From Bog-473 sp963770645 (GTDB taxonomy: Bacteria; Actinomycetota; Acidimicrobiia; Acidimicrobiales; RAAP-2), in assembly GCA_963770645.1 (NCBI GenBank), contig CAVYQL010000005.1, forward strand, positions 253,388 through 317,387: a stretch of 64,000 nucleotides of DNA, read 5' to 3'. A program made the translations under genes and the position numbers. The notes under the pieces were generated by a model. The model was given only the letters and a program-made list of their open reading frames with translations, did no database searches and was not told the origin of the DNA. Within the stretch, counting starts at the first letter, position 1. The number at the start of each line of letters is the position of its first letter. This document shows, piece by piece, positions 9,246 through 17,539 of the stretch.

Positions 9246-10525
9246 GCAACCTGTTGCCGGGCACGCTCATTGAGCGCACGTTCCGGGAACGGATCATCCT
9301 GGTCGGTGTGGTCTTCCCTGGGCTCACCACCGAGCTCGTGGACGAGGAGCTCGATGAGCTCGCGCAGCTCGTCGACAGCGCGGGCGCGGACGTGGTGGGA
9401 CGTGTCGTGCAGCGACGCGACGCGCCGGACCCGGCCACCTTCGTCGGGAGCGGCAAGGCGGAGGAGATCGCCGCGCTGAGCCGCAGCCTCGACGCCGACA
9501 CGGTCGTCTTCGACGACGAGCTCACCCCGGCGCAGCACCGCAACCTCGAGAAGCTGTTCGGCCGCACCGCCATCGACCGCACCGCGGTCATCCTCGACAT
9601 CTTCGCCCAGAACGCGCGCAGCCCGGAGGGCAAGGCGCAGGTGGAGCTGGCGCTCCTGCGCTACCGACTGCCGCGTCTGCGTGGGCGGGGCATGTCGCTC
9701 AGCCAGCAGGCGGGCGGCATCGGGACGCGCGGGCCCGGTGAGACGCAGCTCGAGGTCGACCGCCGCCGCCTCGTGCGCCGGATGCACAAGCTCGAGGACG
9801 AGCTGCGTGACGTGGAACGCACGCGCTCGCTCCAGCGGCGCAGCCGCGCCCGCGGCCGCCACCGCGAGCTGGCGCTGGTCGGCTACACGAACGCCGGCAA
9901 GTCGACGCTGCTCAACCAGCTGACCGACGCGGGAGTGCCGGCCGCGAACCGCCTCTTTGTCACGCTCGACCCGCGCACCCGCCAGCTTTCGCTCCCCGGC
10001 GGCGAGACCGTGCTCGTCACCGACACTGTCGGCTTCGTGCGCAAGCTCCCCCACGAACTGGTCGAGGCGTTCCGCTCCACCCTGGACTCGGTGCGGCTGG
10101 CCGATCTGATCGTCCACGTGGTCGATGGCACGGCCGTGAACGCCGAGGCGCAGATGCGGGCGGTGCACGAGGTGCTCGGCGAGATCGGCGCCGCGGGCGT
10201 GCCCGAGCTGGTGGTGGTCAACAAGGCCGATCGTGCGCCCGAGGAGGCCAAGGCGCTGGCCCAGCGCCTTCAGGGCGCGGTGGTCGTGTCGGCGCGCACC
10301 GGCGAGGGGGTCGACGACTTGTTGCGGGTCGTGGGGGATCGCCTGCGGGGCTCGGACCGCGTGGTGCAGCTCGTCGTGCCCTGGTCACGCGGTGACGTGC
10401 TGGCGGCGGTGCATCGCGAGGGCGAGGTCGTGGGCCAGCGAGACGGCGAGGAGGCGGCGACTCTCGAGGTCGTGCTGGACGAGGTGGGCCGGGCCCGCTT
10501 CGCCGAGTTCGTGGCGGCGCCGTGA
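9242..10525 (+). CDS. hflX: Ribosome-associated GTPase HflX
   Basis: I choose the TTG at 9242, which overlaps the dapF TGA and gives a 427-residue product with the usual HflX N-terminal domain. The family signature GPGETQLEVDRR precedes the G domain, which has GYTNAGKST from residue 214 (G1), DTVGF (G3) and NKAD (G4). HflX splits stalled ribosomes after stress. Its place after dapF is conserved in actinobacteria, where lexA usually follows; here the dap genes and other genes intervene. The GTG of dapC overlaps its stop, so the coupling continues. Confidence 0.94.
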   Translation: MSNLLPGTLIERTFRERIILVGVVFPGLTTELVDEELDELAQLVDSAGADVVGRVVQRRDAPDPATFVGSGKAEEIAALSRSLDADTVVFDDELTPAQHRNLEKLFGRTAIDRTAVILDIFAQNARSPEGKAQVELALLRYRLPRLRGRGMSLSQQAGGIGTRGPGETQLEVDRRRLVRRMHKLEDELRDVERTRSLQRRSRARGRHRELALVGYTNAGKSTLLNQLTDAGVPAANRLFVTLDPRTRQLSLPGGETVLVTDTVGFVRKLPHELVEAFRSTLDSVRLADLIVHVVDGTAVNAEAQMRAVHEVLGEIGAAGVPELVVVNKADRAPEEAKALAQRLQGAVVVSARTGEGVDDLLRVVGDRLRGSDRVVQLVVPWSRGDVLAAVHREGEVVGQRDGEEAATLEVVLDEVGRARFAEFVAAP

Positions 10526-11655
10526 CGTTTCGACTGCCGCCCTATCCCTACGACCGCCTCGACGGTCTGGCCAAGCTGGCTGCCGCGCTGCCCGGCGGCA
10601 TGGTCGATTGCTCCATCGGCACGCCGTGCGACCCACCCCTGCCCGCCGTGGTCGAGGCCCTGGCGGCGTCGGGCACCGAGCGGGGGTATCCCGCCTCGGC
10701 GGGCAGCCCGCAGCTGCGCGAGGCCGCGACGGCCTGGCTCGTCCGGCGTTTTGGGCTCGACGAGGTCCCCCTGTCCGGCGTCGCCGCGTGTGTGGGCACC
10801 AAGGAGCTGGTCGCGTCGGTCCCGCACCTGCTCCGCCTGCGTGACCCGGAGAAGGACACCGTGCTGTACCCCGCTGTGTCGTATCCGACCTACGCGATGG
10901 GGGCAGACCTCGCCGGTTGCCGGGCGATCGGCGTCCCGACCGCAGCGGGCCGACCCGGCGGGCTCGACCTCCAGGCGATCGACGAGGCGGACGCGGCCCG
11001 GGCGCTCGTGCTCTGGTCGAACTCGCCTTCGAACCCCACGGGTGGTCTCGGCGACCTCGGTGCGGAGGCGGCGTGGGGACGGGCCCACGGGGTGCCGGTG
11101 TTCTCCGACGAGTGCTACGCCGAGTTCACCTGGGACGGCTCGCCTCGCTCGGTGCTCCAGCACGGCGCCGACGGCGTGGTGGCCGTGCACTCGTTGTCCA
11201 AGCGTTCCAACCTCGCCGGGGTCCGGGTCGGCTTCTATGCGGGGGACGCGGAGCTGGTCGAGTTCCTGCGCGCGGTACGCCAGCACGCCGGTCTGATGGT
11301 CCCGGGCCCGGCCCAGGCTGCGGGCATCGCCGCGCTGGCCGACGATACCCACGTCGACGCGCAACGAGCGCGCTACCGCGAGCGCCTCTCCTTCCTCGCC
11401 GACGTGCTCGAGGCCTACGGCTGCCCGGTCACCCTCCCAGAGGGTGGTTTCTACCTCTGGGTCCCGGTCCCCCTCGGCCGTTGGGCCGACGCGTGGGCGA
11501 TGGCGGAGTCGCTGGCCACAGACGGCGGCCTCTTGGTCAGCCCGGGCGACCTCTATGGCGACGCCGGAGCCGGTCACGTGCGTGTCGCGCTGGTGCAGCC
11601 GATGGAACGGTTGGCGCTGGTGGGCGAGCGTCTCGCTAGGGTGAGCCATGGCTGA
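10522..11655 (+). CDS. dapC: Succinyldiaminopimelate transaminase (DapC type, class I aminotransferase)
   Basis: The 377-residue product is a fold-type I PLP enzyme. The PLP lysine is K227 in HSLSKRSN, SNSPSNPTG is the conserved Asn-Pro loop, and FSDECYAEF holds the PLP Asp/Tyr pair. It should make N-succinyl-LL-diaminopimelate from the keto acid, with glutamate as amino donor. Sequence alone would not separate it from other actinobacterial aminotransferases, but its position directly before dapD and dapE makes DapC the best reading. It begins with GTG inside the hflX stop and overlaps dapD by eight bases. Confidence 0.9.
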   Translation: MTFRLPPYPYDRLDGLAKLAAALPGGMVDCSIGTPCDPPLPAVVEALAASGTERGYPASAGSPQLREAATAWLVRRFGLDEVPLSGVAACVGTKELVASVPHLLRLRDPEKDTVLYPAVSYPTYAMGADLAGCRAIGVPTAAGRPGGLDLQAIDEADAARALVLWSNSPSNPTGGLGDLGAEAAWGRAHGVPVFSDECYAEFTWDGSPRSVLQHGADGVVAVHSLSKRSNLAGVRVGFYAGDAELVEFLRAVRQHAGLMVPGPAQAAGIAALADDTHVDAQRARYRERLSFLADVLEAYGCPVTLPEGGFYLWVPVPLGRWADAWAMAESLATDGGLLVSPGDLYGDAGAGHVRVALVQPMERLALVGERLARVSHG

Positions 11656-12475
11656 TCTGCAGGCGAGCATCGAAGAGCTCTGGGAGCGGCGAGACGGACT
11701 CTCGCCGGCGGACACCGACGCCGCGACGCTGGTGGAAGAGGCCATCGAGTTGCTCGACACCGGCCAGGCCAGGGTGGCCGAGGTCGATCAGGCGACCGAC
11801 GAGGTGGTCGTCCACGAGTGGCTCAAGAAGTCGATCCTCATGCTCTTCTCGCTGCGCGGGATGGAGACCATCGAGACCGGGCCCTTCGAGTACGCCGACA
11901 AGTTGCCGCTCAAGCACGGCTTCGCCGAAGCCGGCGTGCGCGCCCTGCCGGGTGCGTCCGCTCGCTGGGGTTCGTTCCTCGGGCGCGGCGTCGTACTCAT
12001 GCCTTCGTACGTGAACATCGGCGCCTGGGTCGGCGCAGGCTCCATGGTCGACACCTGGGCCACGGTCGCCTCGTGCGCCCAGATCGGCGAGCGCGTGCAC
12101 CTGGCGGGCGGTGTGGGCATCGGTGGCGTGCTCGAGCCTCCGAACGCGGTGCCCGTCGTCGTCGAGGACGACGCGTTCGTGGGCAGCCGCTGCATGGTCA
12201 CCGGCGGCGCCCGGATCGGCAGGGGAGCGGTCCTCGGCGCCGGCAGCTTCCTCGACCCGTCCATCCCCGTCATCGACGCTGAGACGGGCGAAGAGATCTC
12301 CCGGGGCGTGGTCCCACCCTGGTGCGTGGCCATCCGCGCCAGCCGCCGTCGCGAGTATCCCGGCGGCGAGTTCTTCGTCCCCTGCGTGCTGGTGATCAAG
12401 CGGCTGACCGAGGGCGAGCGCCACGACAAGGCGCAGCTGAACGAGGTCCTGCGCGAGCACGGCGCCAGCACCTGA
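11648..12475 (+). CDS. dapD: Tetrahydrodipicolinate N-succinyltransferase DapD
   Basis: The 275-residue product has a helical N-terminal domain followed by hexapeptide repeats of a left-handed beta helix (about residues 105-215). Conserved DapD segments include VNIGAWVGAGSMVDTWATVA and VGIGGVLEPPNA. It transfers succinyl from succinyl-CoA to tetrahydrodipicolinate. The length matches the roughly 275-residue form common in proteobacteria rather than the longer form found in many actinobacteria such as Mycobacterium. It overlaps dapC by eight bases and precedes dapE by four, consistent with one transcript. Confidence 0.94.
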   Translation: MADLQASIEELWERRDGLSPADTDAATLVEEAIELLDTGQARVAEVDQATDEVVVHEWLKKSILMLFSLRGMETIETGPFEYADKLPLKHGFAEAGVRALPGASARWGSFLGRGVVLMPSYVNIGAWVGAGSMVDTWATVASCAQIGERVHLAGGVGIGGVLEPPNAVPVVVEDDAFVGSRCMVTGGARIGRGAVLGAGSFLDPSIPVIDAETGEEISRGVVPPWCVAIRASRRREYPGGEFFVPCVLVIKRLTEGERHDKAQLNEVLREHGAST

Positions 12476-12479
12476 GTCG

Positions 12480-13541
12480 ATGGGTGACCTGCTGACGGCC
12501 ACCAAGGACCTCATGGCCGTCCCTTCGCTGAGCCGGCACGAGGCGGCGCTCGCCGAGCGGGTCGAGGCGGCGCTGGTTGCGTGCCCATGGCTCGAGGTCA
12601 GCCGCATCGGGGACAACGTCGTGGCGCGCACCAACCTGGGCCTCTCCCAGCGGCTGGTGGTCGCGGGTCATCTCGACACGGTCCCGGCGAACGACAACGA
12701 GTCGCCCCGGATCGAGGGTGACACGCTCTGGGGTGTCGGCGCGTCGGACATGAAGGGCGGTCTCGCCGTGATGCTCGACTTGGCCACCACCGTGCGGGCG
12801 CCCGCGGTCGACGTCACGTGGTGCTTCTACGCGCGCGAGGAGATCGGCCGTGACGACAGCGGCTTGCTCGAGTTGTGGCAACGACGTCCCGACTTGCTCG
12901 ACGGGGATGCGGCCGTGCTGGGCGAGCCGACGAACGCGCTCGTCGAGGCGGGCTGTCAGGGGACGATGCGCGTCCGTCTGACGCTGCGCGGCGTCCGGGC
13001 CCACACCGCGCGGCCGTTCACGGGGCGCAACGCCATCCATCGCATGGCTCCCGTGCTCCACGCTGTCGCGACGTGGCCGGGCCGTCACGTCGTCATCGAC
13101 GGCTGCACCTACGCCGAGCAGCTCCAGGTGGTGGACATCGACGGCGGTGTGGCCAGCAACGTCGTGCCCGACGAGGCATCGGTGACGCTGAATCACCGCT
13201 ACGCGCCCGACCGGCACGGGGCGGAGGCGGAGGGGTTCCTCCACGAGCTCCTCGACCCCGTGCTCGAGCTCGACGCGGGCGACGCCTGGGAGCTCCTCGA
13301 CGCCGGCGACGGCGCGCCGCCGTCGCTCGACCATCCGCTGTTGAAGGCCTTGGTGGAGCGCAGCGGCGCGGCGCCCAAGGCCAAGGTCGGCTGGACCGAC
13401 GTCGCGTCGTTCTGGGAGCACGGGGTGCCAGCGGCAAACTTCGGACCCGGCGACCCCCTGCTGGCGCACCACCCCGACGAACGGGTGACGATGGCCGCGC
13501 TGGAGCAGACCCGCGCCGTCCTCCTGGCCGTCATCGGCTGA
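12480..13541 (+). CDS. dapE: Succinyl-diaminopimelate desuccinylase DapE (M20 family)
   Basis: The 353-residue product is an M20 metallopeptidase-fold enzyme. Zinc ligands are visible: H64 in GHLDTVP, D90 in GASDMKGG, the glutamate pair in AREEIGRD, E in LGEPT and H in LLAHHPDE near the C-terminus. It removes succinate from N-succinyl-LL-diaminopimelate and feeds DapF. A dimerisation lid domain lies in the middle. It is the last gene of the mia/dap/hflX operon and is convergent with the ferritin-like gene. The 52 bases between them contain GC-rich inverted repeats that may terminate transcription. Confidence 0.93.
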   Translation: MGDLLTATKDLMAVPSLSRHEAALAERVEAALVACPWLEVSRIGDNVVARTNLGLSQRLVVAGHLDTVPANDNESPRIEGDTLWGVGASDMKGGLAVMLDLATTVRAPAVDVTWCFYAREEIGRDDSGLLELWQRRPDLLDGDAAVLGEPTNALVEAGCQGTMRVRLTLRGVRAHTARPFTGRNAIHRMAPVLHAVATWPGRHVVIDGCTYAEQLQVVDIDGGVASNVVPDEASVTLNHRYAPDRHGAEAEGFLHELLDPVLELDAGDAWELLDAGDGAPPSLDHPLLKALVERSGAAPKAKVGWTDVASFWEHGVPAANFGPGDPLLAHHPDERVTMAALEQTRAVLLAVIG

Positions 13542-13593
13542 CCCGGCCGATCACCGGCGCGCCCGCCGGCACCGTCGCGACGCCGCTACGCCG

Positions 13594-14385
13594 CTACGCC
13601 GCGGCGAGGCGCGACAACGCGCCCGTCAACAGATGCAACTCTCCTTGGCCCGGAAGCCGGTCGACCCGGCGGTCGATGCGCTCGAGGACCTGCCCACCTT
13701 TGTCGCCGTTGAAGAGGTAGCGCACCAAGAAGTCGACTTCGCGCCGCGGCATCACACCCGAACCGACCGGCCGCCACCAGTGTGAGAGCGCGAAGCGGGT
13801 GAGGCGTTGGGCCCGTGCGCTGTCGCCGAGGCGCCGGGTTGCTTCGGTCGCGTAGAAGTCGATGTGTGTGCCTTCCTGCTTCATGATGCGGCGTAGGAGC
13901 TCGCGCAACGTCGGGTGGCCGGCGGTCTCGGCGAGGCGCGAGTAGCCGGCTTGCGTCGTCCATTCGTTGATGGCACCCCACGTCATGTGGAGCGCGACGA
14001 AGGCACGGCCGGCGAACGCGGCCGACGCGATGGTGCTCAGTGTCGTGAGGGCCTGGCGCCGGCGGCGGCCATGGCGCAGCGCGGCGATGCGGGGAGCACC
14101 CGCTTGCTCGTCGTGGGCCTCGAGCACCCGCGTGAGTGCCTCGCCGTGCCACATCTCCTCGAAGACCCAGCACGAGAGGAACGACGTGATCTCGGGGTCC
14201 TGGTGCGCCGGTGTCAAGAGCAGGTCGCGCAGGTAGCACACCGTGTGGTGCTCGACGTCGTGCATGTAGCGCAACGAGCGCAGGGCGTCGGCCGGCAAGG
14301 GCTGGTCCTTGAAGTCATCGAAGTCGATGCCTTCGAGATCCAACCGTCCAGCTCGGGACTTGTAGGAGTCGATGGTCGTACGCAT
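13594..14385 (-). CDS. Ferritin-like di-iron protein (acyl-ACP-desaturase-like)
   Basis: From the ATG at 14385 the product has 263 residues and is mostly helical. Two carboxylate-histidine motifs stand out: E77-x-x-H80 in FEEMWH, and a second E-x-x-H in MKQEGTHIDFY near residue 170. With E45 in HDVEHH and a later INEW, they could form a four-helix di-iron centre as in ferritin-like oxidases or acyl-ACP desaturases. The substrate is not evident. A 20-bp inverted repeat sits just upstream and overlaps the likely -10 hexamer, so the gene is probably repressed by a DNA-binding regulator. It is divergent from the sigma factor gene. Confidence 0.75.
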   Translation of the reverse strand: MRTTIDSYKSRAGRLDLEGIDFDDFKDQPLPADALRSLRYMHDVEHHTVCYLRDLLLTPAHQDPEITSFLSCWVFEEMWHGEALTRVLEAHDEQAGAPRIAALRHGRRRRQALTTLSTIASAAFAGRAFVALHMTWGAINEWTTQAGYSRLAETAGHPTLRELLRRIMKQEGTHIDFYATEATRRLGDSARAQRLTRFALSHWWRPVGSGVMPRREVDFLVRYLFNGDKGGQVLERIDRRVDRLPGQGELHLLTGALSRLAAA

Positions 14386-14393
14386 AGCGCCTA

Positions 14394-14413
14394 CTATCCG
14401 GAGCACAGGATAG
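14394..14413. promoter_or_regulatory. Inverted repeat CTATCC-N8-GGATAG, candidate operator
   Basis: Two perfect six-base arms lie 8 bases upstream of the ferritin-like gene start, in the 87-base gap to the divergent sigma gene. Read on the minus strand, the proximal arm overlaps a GATAGT hexamer placed seven bases before the ATG, the spacing of a leaderless -10. A repressor bound here would block that promoter. The regulator is unknown. Confidence 0.5.
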
Positions 14414-14472
14414 GCCCGGATGGGCGAAATTCCGGACATCCACCGAGGGGGGCGGCACCGAACAGGTCAGAG

Positions 14473-15048
14473 ATGGGGACCATCGACGAAGCCAGTGACG
14501 CCCAACTGGTGACCTCCATCGCCCGCTACAGCGAGGTGGCACTGGCCGAGGTCTACCGCCGGCACGGCGGGGCTGTCTACGGCTTGGCCAGGCGGGTGCT
14601 CAACAACCCGACCGAGGCGGAGGACGTGACCCAGGAAGTCTTCCTGCGCCTCTGGAACCAGCCCGATCGCTACGACCCGACGCGGGGGTCGCTGCGCTCG
14701 TTCTTGCTGGCGCAGGCGCACGGACGCGCCGTCGACGCCGTCCGCTCCTCCAACTCGCGGCGCCTACGCGAAGCACGCGACGCCACACGCACCGCGGAGA
14801 GTGCCTACGACATGCAGCACGAGGTGTGGGACCTCGCGGTGGCCGACCAGGTGGGACACGCCATGGGGGAGCTGCCCGAGGAGGAGCGACGCGCGATCGA
14901 GCTGGCGTACTTCGGTGGCCGCACCTACCGCGAGGTGGCGACGATGCTCGACCAGCCCGAGGGCACGATCAAGAGCCGCATCCGCAACGGCATGCGGCGC
15001 ATGCGCGCGGCCCTCACGGATGCCGGGATCCGCGGGGTGGACGCGTGA
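14473..15048 (+). CDS. ECF RNA polymerase sigma factor (SigK-like)
   Basis: The 191-residue product has sigma region 2 (about residues 20-90, with NNPTEAEDVTQEVFLRLW) and region 4 (about 125-185, ending in an HTH with TYREVATMLDQPEGTIKSRI). It lacks regions 1 and 3, so it is an ECF factor. The next gene encodes a zinc-binding RskA-type anti-sigma factor whose ATG overlaps this stop, the standard SigK/RskA pairing. It would direct polymerase to a small regulon when the anti-sigma releases it. The regulon is unknown; the divergent ferritin-like gene is a candidate only by position. Confidence 0.92.
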   Translation: MGTIDEASDAQLVTSIARYSEVALAEVYRRHGGAVYGLARRVLNNPTEAEDVTQEVFLRLWNQPDRYDPTRGSLRSFLLAQAHGRAVDAVRSSNSRRLREARDATRTAESAYDMQHEVWDLAVADQVGHAMGELPEEERRAIELAYFGGRTYREVATMLDQPEGTIKSRIRNGMRRMRAALTDAGIRGVDA

Positions 15049-15827
15049 TGACCCACGAGGAGGCGAGCGAATTGCTCCCGGCCTATGCCCTCGACGCCGT
15101 CGACGGCGTCGAGGGTACTGAGCTCGAAGCGCACCTGGCGTCGTGCCCGCGTTGTCAGTCCGAGCTCGACGGGCTGCGCGAGGTGGCGGCCGCGCTGGGG
15201 AACTCGGTGGAGCCTTTGCCCGAAGGTCTGTGGTCGCACATCGCCAGCCAACTCCCCGAGCGCGAGGCCGACGAGGAGCCGCCGCCCATGCCGGCCCTTA
15301 CCCCAGAGGGACGGACGCCCTCGCCCTTCCATGCTCCGGTCGAGGCGCGGCGTCGCCCGCGCCGTGTCGCGCTCACGACCCTGGGCGCCATCGCGGTGGC
15401 GGCGGCAGCGGTCGCCGTCGTCCTCGGCATCGGCCTCGTGCGCGCCGACAACCGGGCCTCGAACCTGCAGGCCCAGGCGGGGCAGCCGCCGTCGACGGTG
15501 GCGCATGCGCTCGACACGCCGGGGCGCCAGCTGGTGGACCTGGACTCAAGGTCGCACACGCAGGTTGCCCAGTTCGTCGTCGTGCCCGACGGCCGGGGCT
15601 ATCTCGTCGCGTCGTCACTTCCGTCCCTCGGCAGCGGGCGCACCTATCAGCTTTGGGGGATCGTCGGCAGCCGGGCCATCTCGCTCGGCCTGCTCGGATC
15701 CGCGCCGCACCAGGCCGCCTTCACCATGGCGGGGACGAACCGCCCCTCGCGCCTGTCCATCACGGCCGAGCCGGCCGGGGGCGTCGTCGCGCCCACGACC
15801 GCGATCGTGGCCAGCGGGACTGTCTGA
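15048..15827 (+). CDS. RskA-family anti-sigma factor
   Basis: The 259-residue product begins MTHEEASELLPAYALDAVD and carries the zinc-binding anti-sigma motif H-x3-C-x2-C (HLASCPRC, about residues 28-35). A cytoplasmic linker is followed by one membrane helix (about 105-127) and an extracytoplasmic domain with TYQLWGI typical of RskA. It should hold the sigma factor at the membrane until a signal, often proteolysis or redox change, releases it. The ATG lies in the sigma gene's stop (TGATG), so the two are co-translated. Confidence 0.9.
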   Translation: MTHEEASELLPAYALDAVDGVEGTELEAHLASCPRCQSELDGLREVAAALGNSVEPLPEGLWSHIASQLPEREADEEPPPMPALTPEGRTPSPFHAPVEARRRPRRVALTTLGAIAVAAAAVAVVLGIGLVRADNRASNLQAQAGQPPSTVAHALDTPGRQLVDLDSRSHTQVAQFVVVPDGRGYLVASSLPSLGSGRTYQLWGIVGSRAISLGLLGSAPHQAAFTMAGTNRPSRLSITAEPAGGVVAPTTAIVASGTV

Positions 15828-15858
15828 CGGCTCAGCGCTGCTGTTAGGTTCACTCCTC

Positions 15859-16701
15859 ATGCCTGAGGACGCGCCGAAGAAGTCCAAGCCGATAGAGGTC
15901 TACGCCGAGGCCGAGCCGGTGAAGCTCGGTTCCATGCTGCTCACCCTCGTCGAGCCCCACCGCGGCCACGAGGTGGCCTACAACCGGTGGTACGAGCGGG
16001 ACCACTTCTACGCCGGGTGCATGGTGGGCCCCTACAACTTCGCCGGGCGCCGCTACGTCGCCACCGCCGACCTCAAGGCGCTGCGCGACCCCGACCCCTC
16101 GGCCATCACGGGTGAGCCCGGACGGGGCTCGTACATCTCGGCCTACTGGGTGCTCGACGGCTACCACGACGTGTGGAACAAGTGGGCGCTGCGCCAGGTG
16201 AACGCGCTGCACGCGGCCGGGCGCATGTTCCAAGAGCGCGAGCACGTGCACACGCTCCTCTACAACTTCGCGTGGGAGCACCGCCGCGACCCCGACGGCG
16301 TTCCAGTGGAGCTCGCCCTCGACCACCCCTACCGCGGCTTCGTGACGGTCTTCATCGACCGCGACGAGTCGATCACCAACGAGGAGCTGTGGTCCTGGCT
16401 GCGCAACGAGCACCTGCCCGGCCTGATGCCCGGCACCGACGCCGACCTGGTCGCCGCTTTCACCCCCATCGCGCTCGAGGTCGACGCGCCGGGCGACGTG
16501 CCGCGCGAGAAAGCCCGCGACAACCGGACCGTCCTGCTGTGGTTCTTGAACACCCCGCCCGAGGTGGCCTGGGAGCCGGTGATCGCCGAGCACCGGCGCC
16601 GTCTCGAGGAGGCCGGGAAGGGTAAGGTCGTGGCCGCGCTGCCCTTTATCCCCACCATCGTGGGGACCGACACCTACACCGACAAGCTCTGGGCCGACTG
16701 A
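15859..16701 (+). CDS. Hypothetical protein, EthD-like tandem dimeric alpha/beta-barrel
   Basis: The 280-residue product has two similar halves. Each has a strand followed by an NRWYERDHFY or LRNEHLPGL motif, reminiscent of EthD/Dabb dimeric alpha-beta-barrel domains. No catalytic set is certain and no signal or membrane segment is present, so it is cytosolic. It starts 31 bases after the anti-sigma gene and could be in that transcript. Its end is convergent with the methyltransferase across a GC-rich palindrome near 16710. The function is unknown; some EthD-like proteins act in degradation pathways. Confidence 0.7.
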   Translation: MPEDAPKKSKPIEVYAEAEPVKLGSMLLTLVEPHRGHEVAYNRWYERDHFYAGCMVGPYNFAGRRYVATADLKALRDPDPSAITGEPGRGSYISAYWVLDGYHDVWNKWALRQVNALHAAGRMFQEREHVHTLLYNFAWEHRRDPDGVPVELALDHPYRGFVTVFIDRDESITNEELWSWLRNEHLPGLMPGTDADLVAAFTPIALEVDAPGDVPREKARDNRTVLLWFLNTPPEVAWEPVIAEHRRRLEEAGKGKVVAALPFIPTIVGTDTYTDKLWAD

Positions 16702-16730
16702 GGCGACCAGCCGGGCCCGGGTCCGGTGTC

Positions 16731-17525
16731 TCAGTCCCGCGCCAGGATCTCGACGTGGGGGATGACGAAGATGGCGTCGTCCGAGGCGGCCCAGCGCGTG
16801 AAGGCCGCCGCGATCGCCTCGAGCTCGTCGGCGTCGCTCATCGAGTACTCGATCGCCTGGGTGGCGAAGCGCGAGTAGCGCACCCGGTCGGCCCACAGGG
16901 CACCCCACCAGACCCGAGTCTCTGGGTCGGCGTAGGTCCACGTGGAGCTCGTCGCGGTCACGTCGGCGAACCCGGCCTCGTGGGCCAGGCCGAGTAGGCG
17001 CGGGCCGATGCGGGCGTCGTGCCCGTTGCGCGACGTCACGGCAAAGTACAGCTCGAGCCAGCGGTCGAGCATCGGGTCGGCCGGCGCCCAGGTGAAGGCG
17101 CCGTAGTCAGAGTCCCGGGCGGCCAGCACCCCCTCGGGGCTCAGGACGCGGCGGAGCTCGACCAGCGCGGCCACCGGGTCGCCGAGATGCTGGAGCACCT
17201 GGTGCAGGTGGACCACGTCGAAGGACGCGTCGAGGTAGCCGAGGGCGAAGAGGTCGCCGACCTCGAAGTGCAGGTTGGCCAGGCCCAGCTCGCGCCCATG
17301 CGCCGCAGCCTGCGCCACGACGTCGGGCGCGGCGTCGAGGCCGATCACCTCGCCCGGAGCCACCAGCAGGGCCAGGTCGGCCGTGATGGTCCCCGGCCCG
17401 CAGCCCACGTCGAGCAGGCGCTGGCCCGGCCGCAGCTCGTGCAGCAGATAGGCACTGGAGTTCTCGGCCGTGCGCCAGGCGTGGCTGCGCAGCACGGATT
17501 CGTGATGCCCGTGCGTGTAGGTCAT
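16731..17525 (-). CDS. Class I SAM-dependent methyltransferase
   Basis: The 264-residue product has motif I LLDVGCGPGTIT (about residues 37-48), an acidic residue ending strand 2 (GLDAAP), GDLFAL, and the motif III region FDVVHLHQVLQHLGDP. This is the UbiE/COQ5-like arrangement. The substrate is unknown. Its ATG lies only 14 bases from the divergent glycosylase start, so both promoters must sit in or beside each other's first codons. It ends convergently with the EthD-like gene. Confidence 0.85.
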   Translation of the reverse strand: MTYTHGHHESVLRSHAWRTAENSSAYLLHELRPGQRLLDVGCGPGTITADLALLVAPGEVIGLDAAPDVVAQAAAHGRELGLANLHFEVGDLFALGYLDASFDVVHLHQVLQHLGDPVAALVELRRVLSPEGVLAARDSDYGAFTWAPADPMLDRWLELYFAVTSRNGHDARIGPRLLGLAHEAGFADVTATSSTWTYADPETRVWWGALWADRVRYSRFATQAIEYSMSDADELEAIAAAFTRWAASDDAIFVIPHVEILARD

Positions 17526-17539
17526 GCGTACATTGTGGC

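Noticed and set aside
13575..13610. Short tandem pattern GCCGCTAC, possible repeat array
   Set aside because: Only two to three imperfect units between convergent genes; no array and no spacer pattern.
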